From Oscillospiraceae bacterium (lineage in GTDB: Bacteria; Bacillota; Clostridia; Oscillospirales; CAG-382): a DNA stretch of 33,495 nt. Positions 1 through 7,334 of the stretch are shown here, piece by piece. A program made the translations under genes and the position numbers. Location of the stretch: positions 1 to 33,495 of the forward strand of contig SVRW01000021.1 of assembly GCA_015064625.1 (NCBI GenBank), written 5' to 3'. The notes below the pieces were generated by a model. It ran no database searches, was not told where the DNA came from, and saw nothing but the letters and a program-made list of their open reading frames with translations. The stretch's first letter is position 1. Each line of letters starts with the position of its first letter.

Positions 1-333
1 TGTCATTTGTCAATGGGCGTGTTGAACGTTCATTTTACCCTTGACAAATGGCAATTGATCATTTATCATTTCATCGGGTAAAATCTTTTCTTTTCTCTCT
101 ACTTTTTCATTTTAACTTTACAAAACCCTGACCTTTTGAAAATTATATACCTATTCCTATGAAATGTCAACTGATAAGAAAAGTATGAATAATAGAAAAT
201 ATTTTCAAAAAAGGGGTTGACAAAAGGATAATTATTTAGTATAATCCTTGCTGTAAAGTTTTTTTATTTACACCTTTCTGTGAATAAAACCAATGACAAT
301 AATCATATAACTGTAAATATTACGGGCGAATTT
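1..333. other. Left-edge non-coding region with inverted repeats
   Basis: No convincing gene is visible before ylxM. The first 84 bases hold two overlapping inverted repeats. TGTCATTTGTCAATGGG (1-17) pairs almost perfectly with 38-53, and ATTTTACCC (32-40) pairs perfectly with 76-84. The two hairpins share bases 38-40, so they cannot both form fully. A looser inverted repeat, about 12 bp with a two-base insertion, links 132-143 with 201-214 and ends against the -35 of the ylxM promoter. Degenerate TTGACAAATGGCAATTGATCA-like motifs here resemble the short intergenic repeats common in Clostridia. The element may be cut by the window edge, and I cannot assign it a function. Confidence 0.5.
217..245 (+). 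promoter_or_regulatory. Sigma-A promoter of the ylxM-ffh operon
   Basis: TTGACA (217-222), a 17-bp spacer and TATAAT (240-245) match the vegetative consensus exactly. Transcription should start near 252. That leaves a leader of about 28 nt to the GTG at 280, or about 82 nt to the ATG at 334. Confidence 0.88.
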
Positions 334-711
334 ATGAAAAATACTGAAGACAGATTTGTCAAGGTAAGCTTGCTTTTGGATTATTACGAAAGTGTTCTAT
401 CTAAAAAGCAATTTGACACCTTGGATATGTATTATAACAAAGACATGTCGTTGTCTGAAATAGGTGAATCTTTGGGAATAACCCGTCAAGGCGTTTATGA
501 AATTCTTAAAAGAAGCGAAGAAAAGCTTTTTGATCTTGAAGAAAAGCTTCATTGTCATGAATTGACTGTTGCTTGTGACGGTCTTCGAAAGGCATTGTTG
601 AAAGTAACTTCCTTTGAAAAAGTAGGAAAGAATGAAGCCGCCATTGAAACAGCCGCATTTGCTCTTGAAAAATACAGCGCAAATTTAAAGACAACTGATG
701 AGGATGCGTAA
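334..711 (+). CDS. ylxM: YlxM-family HTH protein (UPF0122), SRP-associated
   Basis: Small helix-turn-helix protein of the YlxM/p13 family, encoded directly upstream of ffh as in most Firmicutes. In streptococci the family is reported to associate with SRP and modulate Ffh. The sequence shows a sigma-70 region 4-like HTH (LSEIGESLGITRQGVYEILKR) followed by a charged helical tail. I prefer the ATG at 334 (125 aa) because the family's N-terminus aligns there (MKNTEDRFVKVSLLLDYY). An in-frame GTG at 280 would add 18 unusual Asn/Thr-rich residues. Neither start has a convincing Shine-Dalgarno; only a weak GGGCG precedes 334. A consensus promoter lies just upstream, so this is the first gene of the operon. 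Family assignment is firm; the start is not. Confidence 0.87.
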   Translation: MKNTEDRFVKVSLLLDYYESVLSKKQFDTLDMYYNKDMSLSEIGESLGITRQGVYEILKRSEEKLFDLEEKLHCHELTVACDGLRKALLKVTSFEKVGKNEAAIETAAFALEKYSANLKTTDEDA

Positions 712-737
712 CTATTTACGAATAAGGAGTCTTATTG

Positions 738-2057
738 ATGTTTCAGAGTCTTACAGATAAACTTTCAAACGCTTTTAAGTTTTTCCGTGGAAAAGGAAGA
801 CTTACTGAAAGCGACGTTAAAGTCGGGATGCGTGAAATTAAGCTTGCGCTTCTCGAAGCGGACGTTAACTTTAAAGTTGTAAAGGAATTTATAAAAAAGG
901 TTTCCGAGCGATGCGTTGGAGCAGACGTTATGGAAAGTCTGCTTCCTGCGCAACAGATAGTAAAAATCGTTAATGAAGAAATGATAGCTTTGATGGGTAG
1001 TGAAAATTCAAAGCTTGAAATAAGCTCTGCTCCGCCTACTGTCATTCTTATGTGCGGACTTCAGGGCTCGGGTAAAACAACCCATTGTGCAAAGCTTGCG
1101 GCAATGTATAAAAACAAGGGTAAAAATCCATTACTTGTAGCTTGCGATATATACAGACCCGCCGCTATAAAACAGCTTCAGATAATGGGCGAAAAAGCAA
1201 AGGTTCCAGTTTTTGACCGTGGAACGCAAAATCCTGTTATTACAGCAAGGGAAGCTTTGGCTTATGCTAAAAAGTATGGCTATGATATGGTTTTCCTCGA
1301 TACTGCAGGCAGACTTCACATTGATGAAGAATTGATGGAAGAATTAAAAAATATCAAAGCCGAAGCTAATCCAACGGAAATCCTTCTTGTAGTTGATGCG
1401 ATGACAGGTCAGGATGCCGTTAATATTGCAGAAAGCTTTAATAATCTTCTTGATATCACAGGTGTTATATTGACAAAAACTGATGGTGATACAAGAGGCG
1501 GTGCTGCATTGTCAGTAAGATACGTAACGGGTAAGCCCATTAAATTTATGGGTACGGGTGAAAAGCTTGAAAATATCGAGCCATTCCACCCCGATAGAGT
1601 TGCTTCCCGAATTCTCGGAATGGGTGACGTTCTTTCGCTTATTGAAAAAGCAGAGGCTGCTATAGATGAAAAGAAAGCTATCGAGCTTGAAAAGAAAATA
1701 AGACAGTCAACTTTTACTCTTGAGGATTTTTTAGATCAGTTCCAACAGATAAAGAAAATGGGATCTCTTGAATCAATTCTTGGAATGCTCCCAGGCGTCA
1801 AACCGAGTCAGCTTAAAGATGCAAAAATTGATGAAAAAGCAGTGGCTCATATGGAAGCTATCATAAAATCCATGACACCAAGAGAGCGAGTAAAACCCGA
1901 CATAATAAATTCTTCAAGAAAAAAACGAATTGCCGCAGGTAGCGGAAGAAGCGTTGAAGAAGTAAACAGACTGCTTAAGCAATTCGATCAGACAAAACAA
2001 CTGATGAAACAATTTACCTCAAATAAAGGTAAAAAAAGATTCAGAATGCCCTTTTAA
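738..2057 (+). CDS. ffh: Signal recognition particle GTPase Ffh
   Basis: Ffh binds SRP RNA and signal sequences and delivers ribosome-nascent chain complexes to FtsY at the membrane in a GTP-dependent cycle. The 439-residue protein shows the N domain (about 1-95), a G domain with P-loop GLQGSGKTT (107-115), DTAGR (188-192) and TKTDGDTRGG (246-255), and an M domain from about 300 with the RNA-binding SRKKRIAAGSG motif (393-403). Length is normal for the family. The ATG at 738 follows AAGGAG (724-729) at good spacing; a TTG immediately upstream at 735 is less likely. It lies 26 bp after ylxM and is followed by rpsP, the standard Firmicutes order. No SRP RNA gene was seen in the window. Confidence 0.97.
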   Translation: MFQSLTDKLSNAFKFFRGKGRLTESDVKVGMREIKLALLEADVNFKVVKEFIKKVSERCVGADVMESLLPAQQIVKIVNEEMIALMGSENSKLEISSAPPTVILMCGLQGSGKTTHCAKLAAMYKNKGKNPLLVACDIYRPAAIKQLQIMGEKAKVPVFDRGTQNPVITAREALAYAKKYGYDMVFLDTAGRLHIDEELMEELKNIKAEANPTEILLVVDAMTGQDAVNIAESFNNLLDITGVILTKTDGDTRGGAALSVRYVTGKPIKFMGTGEKLENIEPFHPDRVASRILGMGDVLSLIEKAEAAIDEKKAIELEKKIRQSTFTLEDFLDQFQQIKKMGSLESILGMLPGVKPSQLKDAKIDEKAVAHMEAIIKSMTPRERVKPDIINSSRKKRIAAGSGRSVEEVNRLLKQFDQTKQLMKQFTSNKGKKRFRMPF

Positions 2058-2110
2058 AAATAAAAATATAAAAATATAAAAAATTAAACATTTTTCGGAG
2101 GAAAGAAAAA

Positions 2111-2353
2111 ATGGTAAAAATCAGACTTAGAAGAATTGGCGCAAAAAAAGCTCCCGCATATCGTATCGTAGTTGCGGACTCACGTTTCTCAAGAGACGGA
2201 AGATTTATTGAAGAAATCGGTTTCTACAACCCTATGACCGAACCTGCAGAAATCACCGTTGACGCTGATAAAGCAAAGAAATGGATTGCTAACGGTGCAC
2301 AGCCTACAGATACAGTTCGTTCCATTTTGAAGAAAAACGGTATTCTTGACTAA
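2111..2353 (+). CDS. rpsP: 30S ribosomal protein S16
   Basis: S16 binds 16S rRNA early in 30S assembly. The 80-residue protein begins [20 protein letters not shown], contains the [19 protein letters not shown] block and ends with the [11 protein letters not shown] segment typical of the family. CGGAGG (2096-2101) lies 9 nt before the ATG, within a TTTTCGGAGGAAA context that recurs before the oxidoreductase gene at 25193. The 53-bp gap after ffh is an almost pure A/T run with imperfect AAAATAT repeats. I see no separate promoter, so it is probably co-transcribed with ffh. Confidence 0.97.
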   Translation: MVKIRLRRIGAKKAPAYRIVVADSRFSRDGRFIEEIGFYNPMTEPAEITVDADKAKKWIANGAQPTDTVRSILKKNGILD

Positions 2354-2382
2354 TCTGAACACAGACAGAAAGGTTTAGAATC

Positions 2383-2613
2383 ATGAAACAAATGCTTACA
2401 GACATTGCTAAAGCTATTGTCAATGATCCTGACAGCGTGTCCGTTTCCGAGAAGGTCAGCGGCGACGTATGTATTCTTGAGCTTACCGTTGCAAAGGATG
2501 ACATGGGACGTGTTATCGGTCGTAACGGAAGAATTGCAAAATGCATCAGAACGCTTATTCGTTCTGCAGCCATTAAACAGAACAAGCGTGTGATCGTTGA
2601 AATTGTTCAGTAA
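2383..2613 (+). CDS. khpA: KH-domain RNA-binding protein KhpA (YlqC)
   Basis: KhpA is a single-KH-domain protein that forms a complex with KhpB (Jag/EloR). It is known to bind RNA and to influence cell elongation and division in Gram-positive bacteria. The 76-residue sequence is one KH domain carrying the GxxG loop as VIGRNGRIAKCIRTLI. It sits between rpsP and rimM, its usual position. An AGAAAGG stretch precedes the ATG. It stops two bases before the rimM start, so coupled translation is likely. Khp partner genes are not in the window. Confidence 0.94.
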   Translation: MKQMLTDIAKAIVNDPDSVSVSEKVSGDVCILELTVAKDDMGRVIGRNGRIAKCIRTLIRSAAIKQNKRVIVEIVQ

Positions 2614-2615
2614 TT

Positions 2616-3128
2616 ATGAGAAAATTTCTTGAAGCAGGAAGACTTTGCTCCCCAAGAGGAATCAAGGGGGAACTCAGGTTTGACTGTTGGTGCGACAGTC
2701 CAGAGTTTCTTTCTAAAGTAAGGAAGCTTTATCTTGATGATCAAGGTGAAAAGTTCCTTGAAATCTTATCGTACCGTCCTACAATTCCATCTATAATTTT
2801 TAAAGGGTATGAGGACCGTAATTCTGCATCCGTTTTGACGGGAAGAACGGTTTATTTCTCTCGAGATGATATAAAGCTTCCAAAGGGTGTTTATTTCAAC
2901 GATGATTTGATTTCCGCTCCTGTGTTTGACGTGGAGGGAAACAAAATCGGAGTTTTAAAGGAAATTGAGGAAAGTCCCAGATGCTTTTATTATATCGTTG
3001 TTGGTGAGAATAAAGAATATTGTATACCTTATAACGATGCATTTGTTAAATCTGTATCGCCCGAAAAAATCGTGGTAGAGCTTATAGACGGTTTGGAAAA
3101 AGACCTCAAGGCTGATAAAAACGCCTGA
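2616..3128 (+). CDS. rimM: Ribosome maturation factor RimM
   Basis: RimM assists 16S 3'-domain folding in 30S assembly and binds S19. The 170-residue protein shows the N-terminal barrel opening (EAGRLCSPRGIKGELRFDCW), the central NSASVLTGRTVYFSRDD segment and a C-terminal PRC-barrel containing YYIVVGENKEYCIPY. The ATG follows the khpA stop by two bases with no Shine-Dalgarno of its own, which points to translational coupling. A good intrinsic terminator follows 20 bp after the stop, between rimM and trmD. Confidence 0.95.
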   Translation: MRKFLEAGRLCSPRGIKGELRFDCWCDSPEFLSKVRKLYLDDQGEKFLEILSYRPTIPSIIFKGYEDRNSASVLTGRTVYFSRDDIKLPKGVYFNDDLISAPVFDVEGNKIGVLKEIEESPRCFYYIVVGENKEYCIPYNDAFVKSVSPEKIVVELIDGLEKDLKADKNA

Positions 3129-3147
3129 AGGGCTCAAAAATTGATTT

Positions 3148-3190
3148 AAAGGGCTGTAATTTTATATTTTATAGCCCTTTTTTTATTTAG
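3148..3190 (+). terminator. Intrinsic terminator or attenuator between rimM and trmD
   Basis: AAAGGGCTGTAA (3148-3159) pairs with TTATAGCCCTTT (3169-3180), with a single G:U, around a 9-nt loop, and is followed by a TTTTTTATTT tract. It sits inside the normally co-transcribed rimM-trmD pair, so it may set relative expression rather than end the operon completely. Confidence 0.82.
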
Positions 3191-3220
3191 TATCAATCAG
3201 AATATTTATGAGTGTGTTTT

Positions 3221-3913
3221 ATGCGTATAGAAATATTGACCTTGTTTCCCGAAACTGTCAGAACCTATCTTTCTGAGAGCGTTATCGGCAGAGGAATAAA
3301 AAACGGAGCTGTTGAAATAAACTGCACAAATATAAGAGATTATTCAACCAATAAGCACAGAAAGGTTGATGATTCGCCTTTTGGTGGCGGATATGGAATG
3401 GTTATGTCCTGTCAGCCTCTTGTTGACTGTTGCAGAGACGTTACTTCGAAGCTTGAAGGCAGCGTCAGAAGAATATATATGTCTCCACAAGGTTCAGTTT
3501 TTACGCAAAAAAAAGCTAAAGAGCTTTTGCAATATGATAATCTTGTTCTGATTTGCGGTCACTATGAAGGGGTAGATGAAAGAGCGATTCTTCTTTGTGC
3601 AGATGAAGAGCTTTCTGTAGGTGATTATGTTCTCACTGGCGGTGAACTACCCGCATTGATTGTTTCTGATTGTATTTCAAGACTTTTGCCTGGAGTTTTA
3701 AAAGCTCCCGAATGTTCGGAAGACGAAAGCCTTGAAAACGGTTTGCTTGAATATCCGCAGTATACAAGACCGAGAGTGTTTGAAGGAATGGAAGTTCCTG
3801 AAGTGCTTTTGAGCGGACATGAAGCTAACATAAAAAAATGGCGCTATGAACAATCATTGGAGCGCACAAAGAGAAAACGTCCTGATTTGCTTGAATCGGA
3901 ACGTAATAAATAA
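3221..3913 (+). CDS. trmD: tRNA (guanine-37-N1) methyltransferase TrmD
   Basis: TrmD makes m1G37 next to the anticodon from S-adenosylmethionine, which prevents +1 frameshifting. The 230-residue protein has the N-terminal MRIEILTLFPE, the DDSPFGGGYGMVM substrate loop, ICGHYEGVDERA and the trefoil-knot cofactor motif DYVLTGGELPALI. LEYPQYTRP and a basic C-terminal domain follow. An in-frame GTG at 3212 would add MCF; the ATG at 3221 matches the family start. No good Shine-Dalgarno or clear promoter was found in the short gap after the terminator, so expression probably depends on read-through. rplS, which usually follows trmD, is absent. Confidence 0.96.
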   Translation: MRIEILTLFPETVRTYLSESVIGRGIKNGAVEINCTNIRDYSTNKHRKVDDSPFGGGYGMVMSCQPLVDCCRDVTSKLEGSVRRIYMSPQGSVFTQKKAKELLQYDNLVLICGHYEGVDERAILLCADEELSVGDYVLTGGELPALIVSDCISRLLPGVLKAPECSEDESLENGLLEYPQYTRPRVFEGMEVPEVLLSGHEANIKKWRYEQSLERTKRKRPDLLESERNK

Positions 3914-3952
3914 TATCTGATATTGAAAATTCTCAGAAAGGGGGAGCTTTAG

Positions 3953-5698
3953 TTGAGAAGCGGAAAATACAATTCTTTTTTATGTAACATTTCTGATAAA
4001 TTGACGTCAGTTTGGAAATCTTCATTTTCTTCGTCTGTATTATGTCATGATGGCGGAAAAAAAGCCAAAAATTCTTTTATTATAAATTTCTTTAATAAGC
4101 TTCCCGTTCGAAAATATATATTCAATCCTATAAAAAATTTTATATCAAAATCAATAGATAACAGCTTTTTTGTAAGAAAACTTTCTACTTGTTTTGAGTA
4201 TCTTCTTTCCTTCTCACTTCGCTGTTATGGCTGGTGTATTGTAACCTTTATTGCTGTTTCATTGATTTTTAATTTACTGACGAAAACTTTTTCCGAGAAT
4301 ATTGCTCTTGATTCCTTTGTTATGATTCTGACACTTATACCAACTTTATTTGTGTCAAAGAGCGTATCGAAGATTATATGTGAAAGTGGATTTTTTTCAA
4401 CGCTATTTATTAAGTTATTAAATTGTGATAGGCTTTATCTCTACTCTAAGAATGAAAGCAGAGGGAGCACAAGCGGTGCTGTAATTATTGGATTTGTTGC
4501 TAGTTTTTTGACTCTTGCTTTACCGATAACTGATATTTTTATATTACTAATACTTCTTGTTGCTTTAGCTTTTTTTATGTGCCGTCCTGAATCGGCAATG
4601 CTGACTTTAGCTTTGGTATTTGCTTTTGCACCTTACGAAATAAATATTTATCTTTCAGTTATAGCTCTTATTTCATATTTTGTTAAGGTTTTGCGTGGCA
4701 AAAGAAGTATTTATCTTAATCTTTATGATACGCCTCCTTTTTTGTTCCTTTTGTTGTATCTTATATTACCAACAGAAAAAGATGCTACTCATGTTGCTGT
4801 AATTTTAACGTTGCTTTATTTTCTTTTTTCAGCATTGGCAAAAACGGAAGAATTCATTCTTAAATGTATAAAAAATTTGTTTATATCCGTATCTTTATAT
4901 AGTGCATATAACATAGTTTCATTCGTTGTAAAATATGGATTCGTTTCTGCTGTTCATTTATTCGAACCTGAATCTGCTGAAAGAGCAAATTTCCCCGTAT
5001 CTGATTCTTTTTCAGTGTTTTTTGTTTGTGCTTTAGTTATTTCACTATGTTTACTTTCATTTGACAATTGCAAAAAGCGCGCTGTTCTTTTGGGCTCTGT
5101 TTTTAATTTATTATCTTTGTTTATTTGCGGGTCTGGTTTTTCGTTTGTTGCTTTAATTGTTGCAGGAACGATTTTTTATCTGTGTGTATTGAAAAATAAA
5201 GTAGTTATTTCTGCTATTTCTGTTGCAGTTATTGCCATATCATACAAGTTATTTTCGAATTTTTCCAGCTCACATTTGGTAGTTGATACTTCTTCGAAGC
5301 TTTTGGAAAAATACTTCAGCTATATATTATCAGGTTCTCTTAACAGCGAATTGATTTATAAAACGGAAGGTGTTGCGGATGCAGGTAACCTTTGGTTGCA
5401 GCTTGCTTTTTGGGGCGGTATTCTGACTGTTTCTTGTATTTTTGTATCATCAATTGTTTTTATTAGAAACGGAATTACTACTGTTTATTCGGATATTTCA
5501 CTTAAAACAAAGTACATTACGTCTGTGATATCAGCTTCAATGATTGCTTATGTTATTGCTTCGTTTGGATGCTTTTCATGGGATGAATATTCTGCATTTG
5601 GATTTTTCTGGATTTTGGGAGGACTTTCCTCTGCTGCAAGAAGATATTCACACATTCAGAACGATGTAATCAACGTAGAACCTGATTATAAAAATTAG
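3953..5698 (+). CDS. O-antigen-ligase/Wzy-like polytopic membrane protein
   Basis: A 581-residue integral membrane protein with an unusual basic, Ser-rich N-terminal part (about 1-80) and then some 14-16 hydrophobic segments between about 93 and 563. Two features resemble the O-antigen ligase/polymerase (Wzy_C) superfamily. One is the LFICGSGFSFVALIVAG helix, comparable to the FSRG helix. The other is GNLWLQLAFWGGILTV, comparable to the family's HNxYLQxLxExGxxG motif after the large outside loop. Such proteins join or polymerise lipid-linked glycans at the outer face of the membrane. The start is TTG, supported by a strong GGGGGAG site 6 nt upstream. Two DUF4330-like genes follow at short spacing, suggesting one functional unit. 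The substrate is unknown and the similarity is motif-level only. Confidence 0.66.
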   Translation: MRSGKYNSFLCNISDKLTSVWKSSFSSSVLCHDGGKKAKNSFIINFFNKLPVRKYIFNPIKNFISKSIDNSFFVRKLSTCFEYLLSFSLRCYGWCIVTFIAVSLIFNLLTKTFSENIALDSFVMILTLIPTLFVSKSVSKIICESGFFSTLFIKLLNCDRLYLYSKNESRGSTSGAVIIGFVASFLTLALPITDIFILLILLVALAFFMCRPESAMLTLALVFAFAPYEINIYLSVIALISYFVKVLRGKRSIYLNLYDTPPFLFLLLYLILPTEKDATHVAVILTLLYFLFSALAKTEEFILKCIKNLFISVSLYSAYNIVSFVVKYGFVSAVHLFEPESAERANFPVSDSFSVFFVCALVISLCLLSFDNCKKRAVLLGSVFNLLSLFICGSGFSFVALIVAGTIFYLCVLKNKVVISAISVAVIAISYKLFSNFSSSHLVVDTSSKLLEKYFSYILSGSLNSELIYKTEGVADAGNLWLQLAFWGGILTVSCIFVSSIVFIRNGITTVYSDISLKTKYITSVISASMIAYVIASFGCFSWDEYSAFGFFWILGGLSSAARRYSHIQNDVINVEPDYKN

Positions 5699-5736
5699 GG
5701 TTTTAAAATAATAAAAAGTAGTACGAGGAAAAATCT

Positions 5737-6399
5737 ATGAGAAAAACAAAAAGAAACGGCGAAAATAATTATAAAAAACATTTTACCGTAATTGATCTTT
5801 TGATTTGTATTATTGCAATTTCTGCTGTGGTATACGTTGGTTTCCGTTTTTTTGGCACGGATGATTCTGAAAAAACACCGACAGTTTTATATAGCGTATC
5901 TTTTTTAATTCCTGATGAAAAGCAAGACGTTTTCAAAGAAGGTGACGTTGTGCTTACGTCCGACGGTGAAAACGTTATCGGTGAAATTTCAAAGATTTCG
6001 TTTGCTCAAGCGACAAAGAAAGTTTTTGACTTAACAGGAGGAATATACGAAGATAATAATTCTTCCGTTGATTCTTCTGCAGATGTTCCTGTGTTTGATA
6101 CATCTGACGTTTCTGTTGACACAACGTATAATCCTGAAAATTCTGAAACAAACGATTCCCTTGAAGAAATTTCTCAAGAAGAAAGCAAGGAAATCGACGT
6201 TGAAAACGTGGTTCACGATACTGTTATTGAAGGATATCTCGTAATGACGGTAACCGTTGAAGGCGAACTTGAATTGGTAAATGGAAATTACACCATTAAC
6301 GGTATTCATCTTAAAATTGGAGAAGCCGTTGAAATTACTACTAAGGATTACGCTATGATAGGGAAATGTGTTTCTATAATGACCAATGAGAATGAATAA
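5737..6399 (+). CDS. DUF4330-like membrane-anchored protein, first copy
   Basis: A 220-residue protein with a short basic N-terminus, one transmembrane helix (about 18-40, starting TVIDLLICIIAISAVVYVGF) and an extracytoplasmic part. The ectodomain has two beta-rich pieces containing KEGDVVLTSDGENVIGEI and LKIGEAVEITTKDYAMIGKC. They are separated by a low-complexity acidic Ser/Asp/Glu stretch of about 45 residues (roughly 105-155). The N-terminal xxxIDLLxxxxxx anchor and the short G-x-I-G-x-I beta motif fit DUF4330, a family of unknown function. ACGAGG lies upstream of the ATG. It lies 38 bp after the ligase-like gene and 14 bp before its smaller paralog. No catalytic residues are recognised. 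Confidence 0.62.
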   Translation: MRKTKRNGENNYKKHFTVIDLLICIIAISAVVYVGFRFFGTDDSEKTPTVLYSVSFLIPDEKQDVFKEGDVVLTSDGENVIGEISKISFAQATKKVFDLTGGIYEDNNSSVDSSADVPVFDTSDVSVDTTYNPENSETNDSLEEISQEESKEIDVENVVHDTVIEGYLVMTVTVEGELELVNGNYTINGIHLKIGEAVEITTKDYAMIGKCVSIMTNENE

Positions 6400-6413
6400 A
6401 AGGAGATAATTGT

Positions 6414-6881
6414 ATGAATAATAAGATTAAATTCAACGTTCTTGATTTTTGTATTATTTTATTTGCATTTCTTGTTATTTTATCGGTTATATTCTGGAAT
6501 GACATTCGTGTTAAATTTATGTACAATGAAACTATTGCGGAATATACTTTTGTTGCAACAGGGCTTACAGAAGAAGAAGTAGCATCCATAAAAAAAGATG
6601 ATAAGCTTATATTCTCCAACGACGGACTTGATGCAGGTAAGCTTTTGTCATTTGAAAGTGAAAAAGAAGTTTCAACTATTGTTCTTGTTAATGGAGACAC
6701 AATCTCATATGACGCAGAAACATATACTATAAGGGGTAAGGTTTCTGCGAAAGGAAGAATCAAAGAGAATGGATTCTTCATATCTGATGAGCATTTTACC
6801 GTTGCAGGAAAAAAGTTTAATGTAGAAACATCTACAGTGAAATTCGAAATGGAAATTTCAGACATAAAATATGAGGAATAG
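6414..6881 (+). CDS. DUF4330-like membrane-anchored protein, second copy
   Basis: A 155-residue protein with one N-terminal helix (about 9-27, FNVLDFCIILFAFLVILSVI) followed directly by an ectodomain with IKKDDKLIFSNDGLDAGKLL. It matches the layout of the gene upstream but lacks the acidic spacer, so the two look like diverged tandem paralogs of DUF4330 type. AAAGGAG gives a strong ribosome site before the ATG. It is the last gene of the cassette; a weak A/T-rich hairpin plus T-run follows, and then the HPr promoter. It may be an accessory or anchor for the polytopic ligase-like protein, but this rests on neighbourhood only. Confidence 0.62.
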   Translation: MNNKIKFNVLDFCIILFAFLVILSVIFWNDIRVKFMYNETIAEYTFVATGLTEEEVASIKKDDKLIFSNDGLDAGKLLSFESEKEVSTIVLVNGDTISYDAETYTIRGKVSAKGRIKENGFFISDEHFTVAGKKFNVETSTVKFEMEISDIKYEE

Positions 6882-6889
6882 ATAAGTTG

Positions 6890-6940
6890 TTTTTGTCTAA
6901 AAGTAACATAAACAAGGCGACAAAAATCCGTTTTTTTGTT
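6890..6940 (+). terminator. Weak terminator candidate after the DUF4330 pair
   Basis: TTTTTGTC (6890-6897) can pair with GACAAAAA (6919-6926) across a 21-nt loop, followed after four bases by a seven-T run (6931-6937). The stem is short and A/T-rich, so this is only a candidate. Confidence 0.35.
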
Positions 6941-6962
6941 TGAATTTTGATAAAAAAACTCG

Positions 6963-6991
6963 TTGCATTTTTTGAAATGCTTTGATATAAT
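6963..6991 (+). promoter_or_regulatory. Sigma-A promoter of HPr gene with palindrome at +1
   Basis: TTGCAT (6963-6968), 17 bp, TATAAT (6986-6991). The predicted start near 6998 falls at the left edge of an interrupted palindrome (6997-7017; arms TAAG-GG and CC-CTTA around TATATA) that could be an operator or a 5' leader hairpin. Confidence 0.75.
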
Positions 6992-7065
6992 TATGATAAG
7001 CGGTATATATCCACTTACTAAAGTTTTATAGAAACGTTATTGAAAAAAGTTTTAGGAGAGTCATT

Positions 7066-7329
7066 ATGGTTTCAAAAACTATTACTATTACTAATTCGGA
7101 AGGACTTCATGCAAGAAGTGCTACTTATTTTATACAGAGAGCTAATACATATAAATGCTCTCTTTGGATTCAATCTGGAAATAAAAAAGCAAACGGAAAA
7201 AGTCTTTTGGGCGTTCTTTCCATGGGGATAGGTAAAGACGATGTTATTACTCTTACTGCTGATGGTGAAGACGAAGTACAAGCAATCGAAGGACTTACCG
7301 CTCTTATACTTGGTGGCTTTGCCGGCTAA
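7066..7329 (+). CDS. ptsH: HPr-family phosphocarrier protein
   Basis: HPr carries phosphate from PEP via enzyme I to sugar-specific EII proteins. Its serine phosphorylation by HPrK makes it a corepressor of CcpA in Firmicutes. The 87-residue protein has the GLHARSAT active site with His15 and the regulatory Ser46 in GKSLLGVLSMG. Having both residues argues for a true HPr rather than Crh, which lacks the histidine. TTAGGAG precedes the ATG. The gene has its own promoter and is followed 5 bp later by uvrC, not by ptsI. That linkage suggests a growth-control or regulatory role, though transport cannot be excluded. Confidence 0.87.
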   Translation: MVSKTITITNSEGLHARSATYFIQRANTYKCSLWIQSGNKKANGKSLLGVLSMGIGKDDVITLTADGEDEVQAIEGLTALILGGFAG

Positions 7330-7334
7330 TTGTT

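Noticed and set aside
132..214. Long loose inverted repeat ending at the ylxM -35
   Set aside because: Mostly A/T, needs a two-base insertion and a loop over 55 nt. It may be chance in such A+T-rich DNA, so it is only mentioned within the left-edge entry.
6374..6865. Antisense frame of 163 codons opposite the second DUF4330 gene
   Set aside because: Covers a gene with clear start, ribosome site and membrane helix; Ser-rich composition is typical of a shadow frame.
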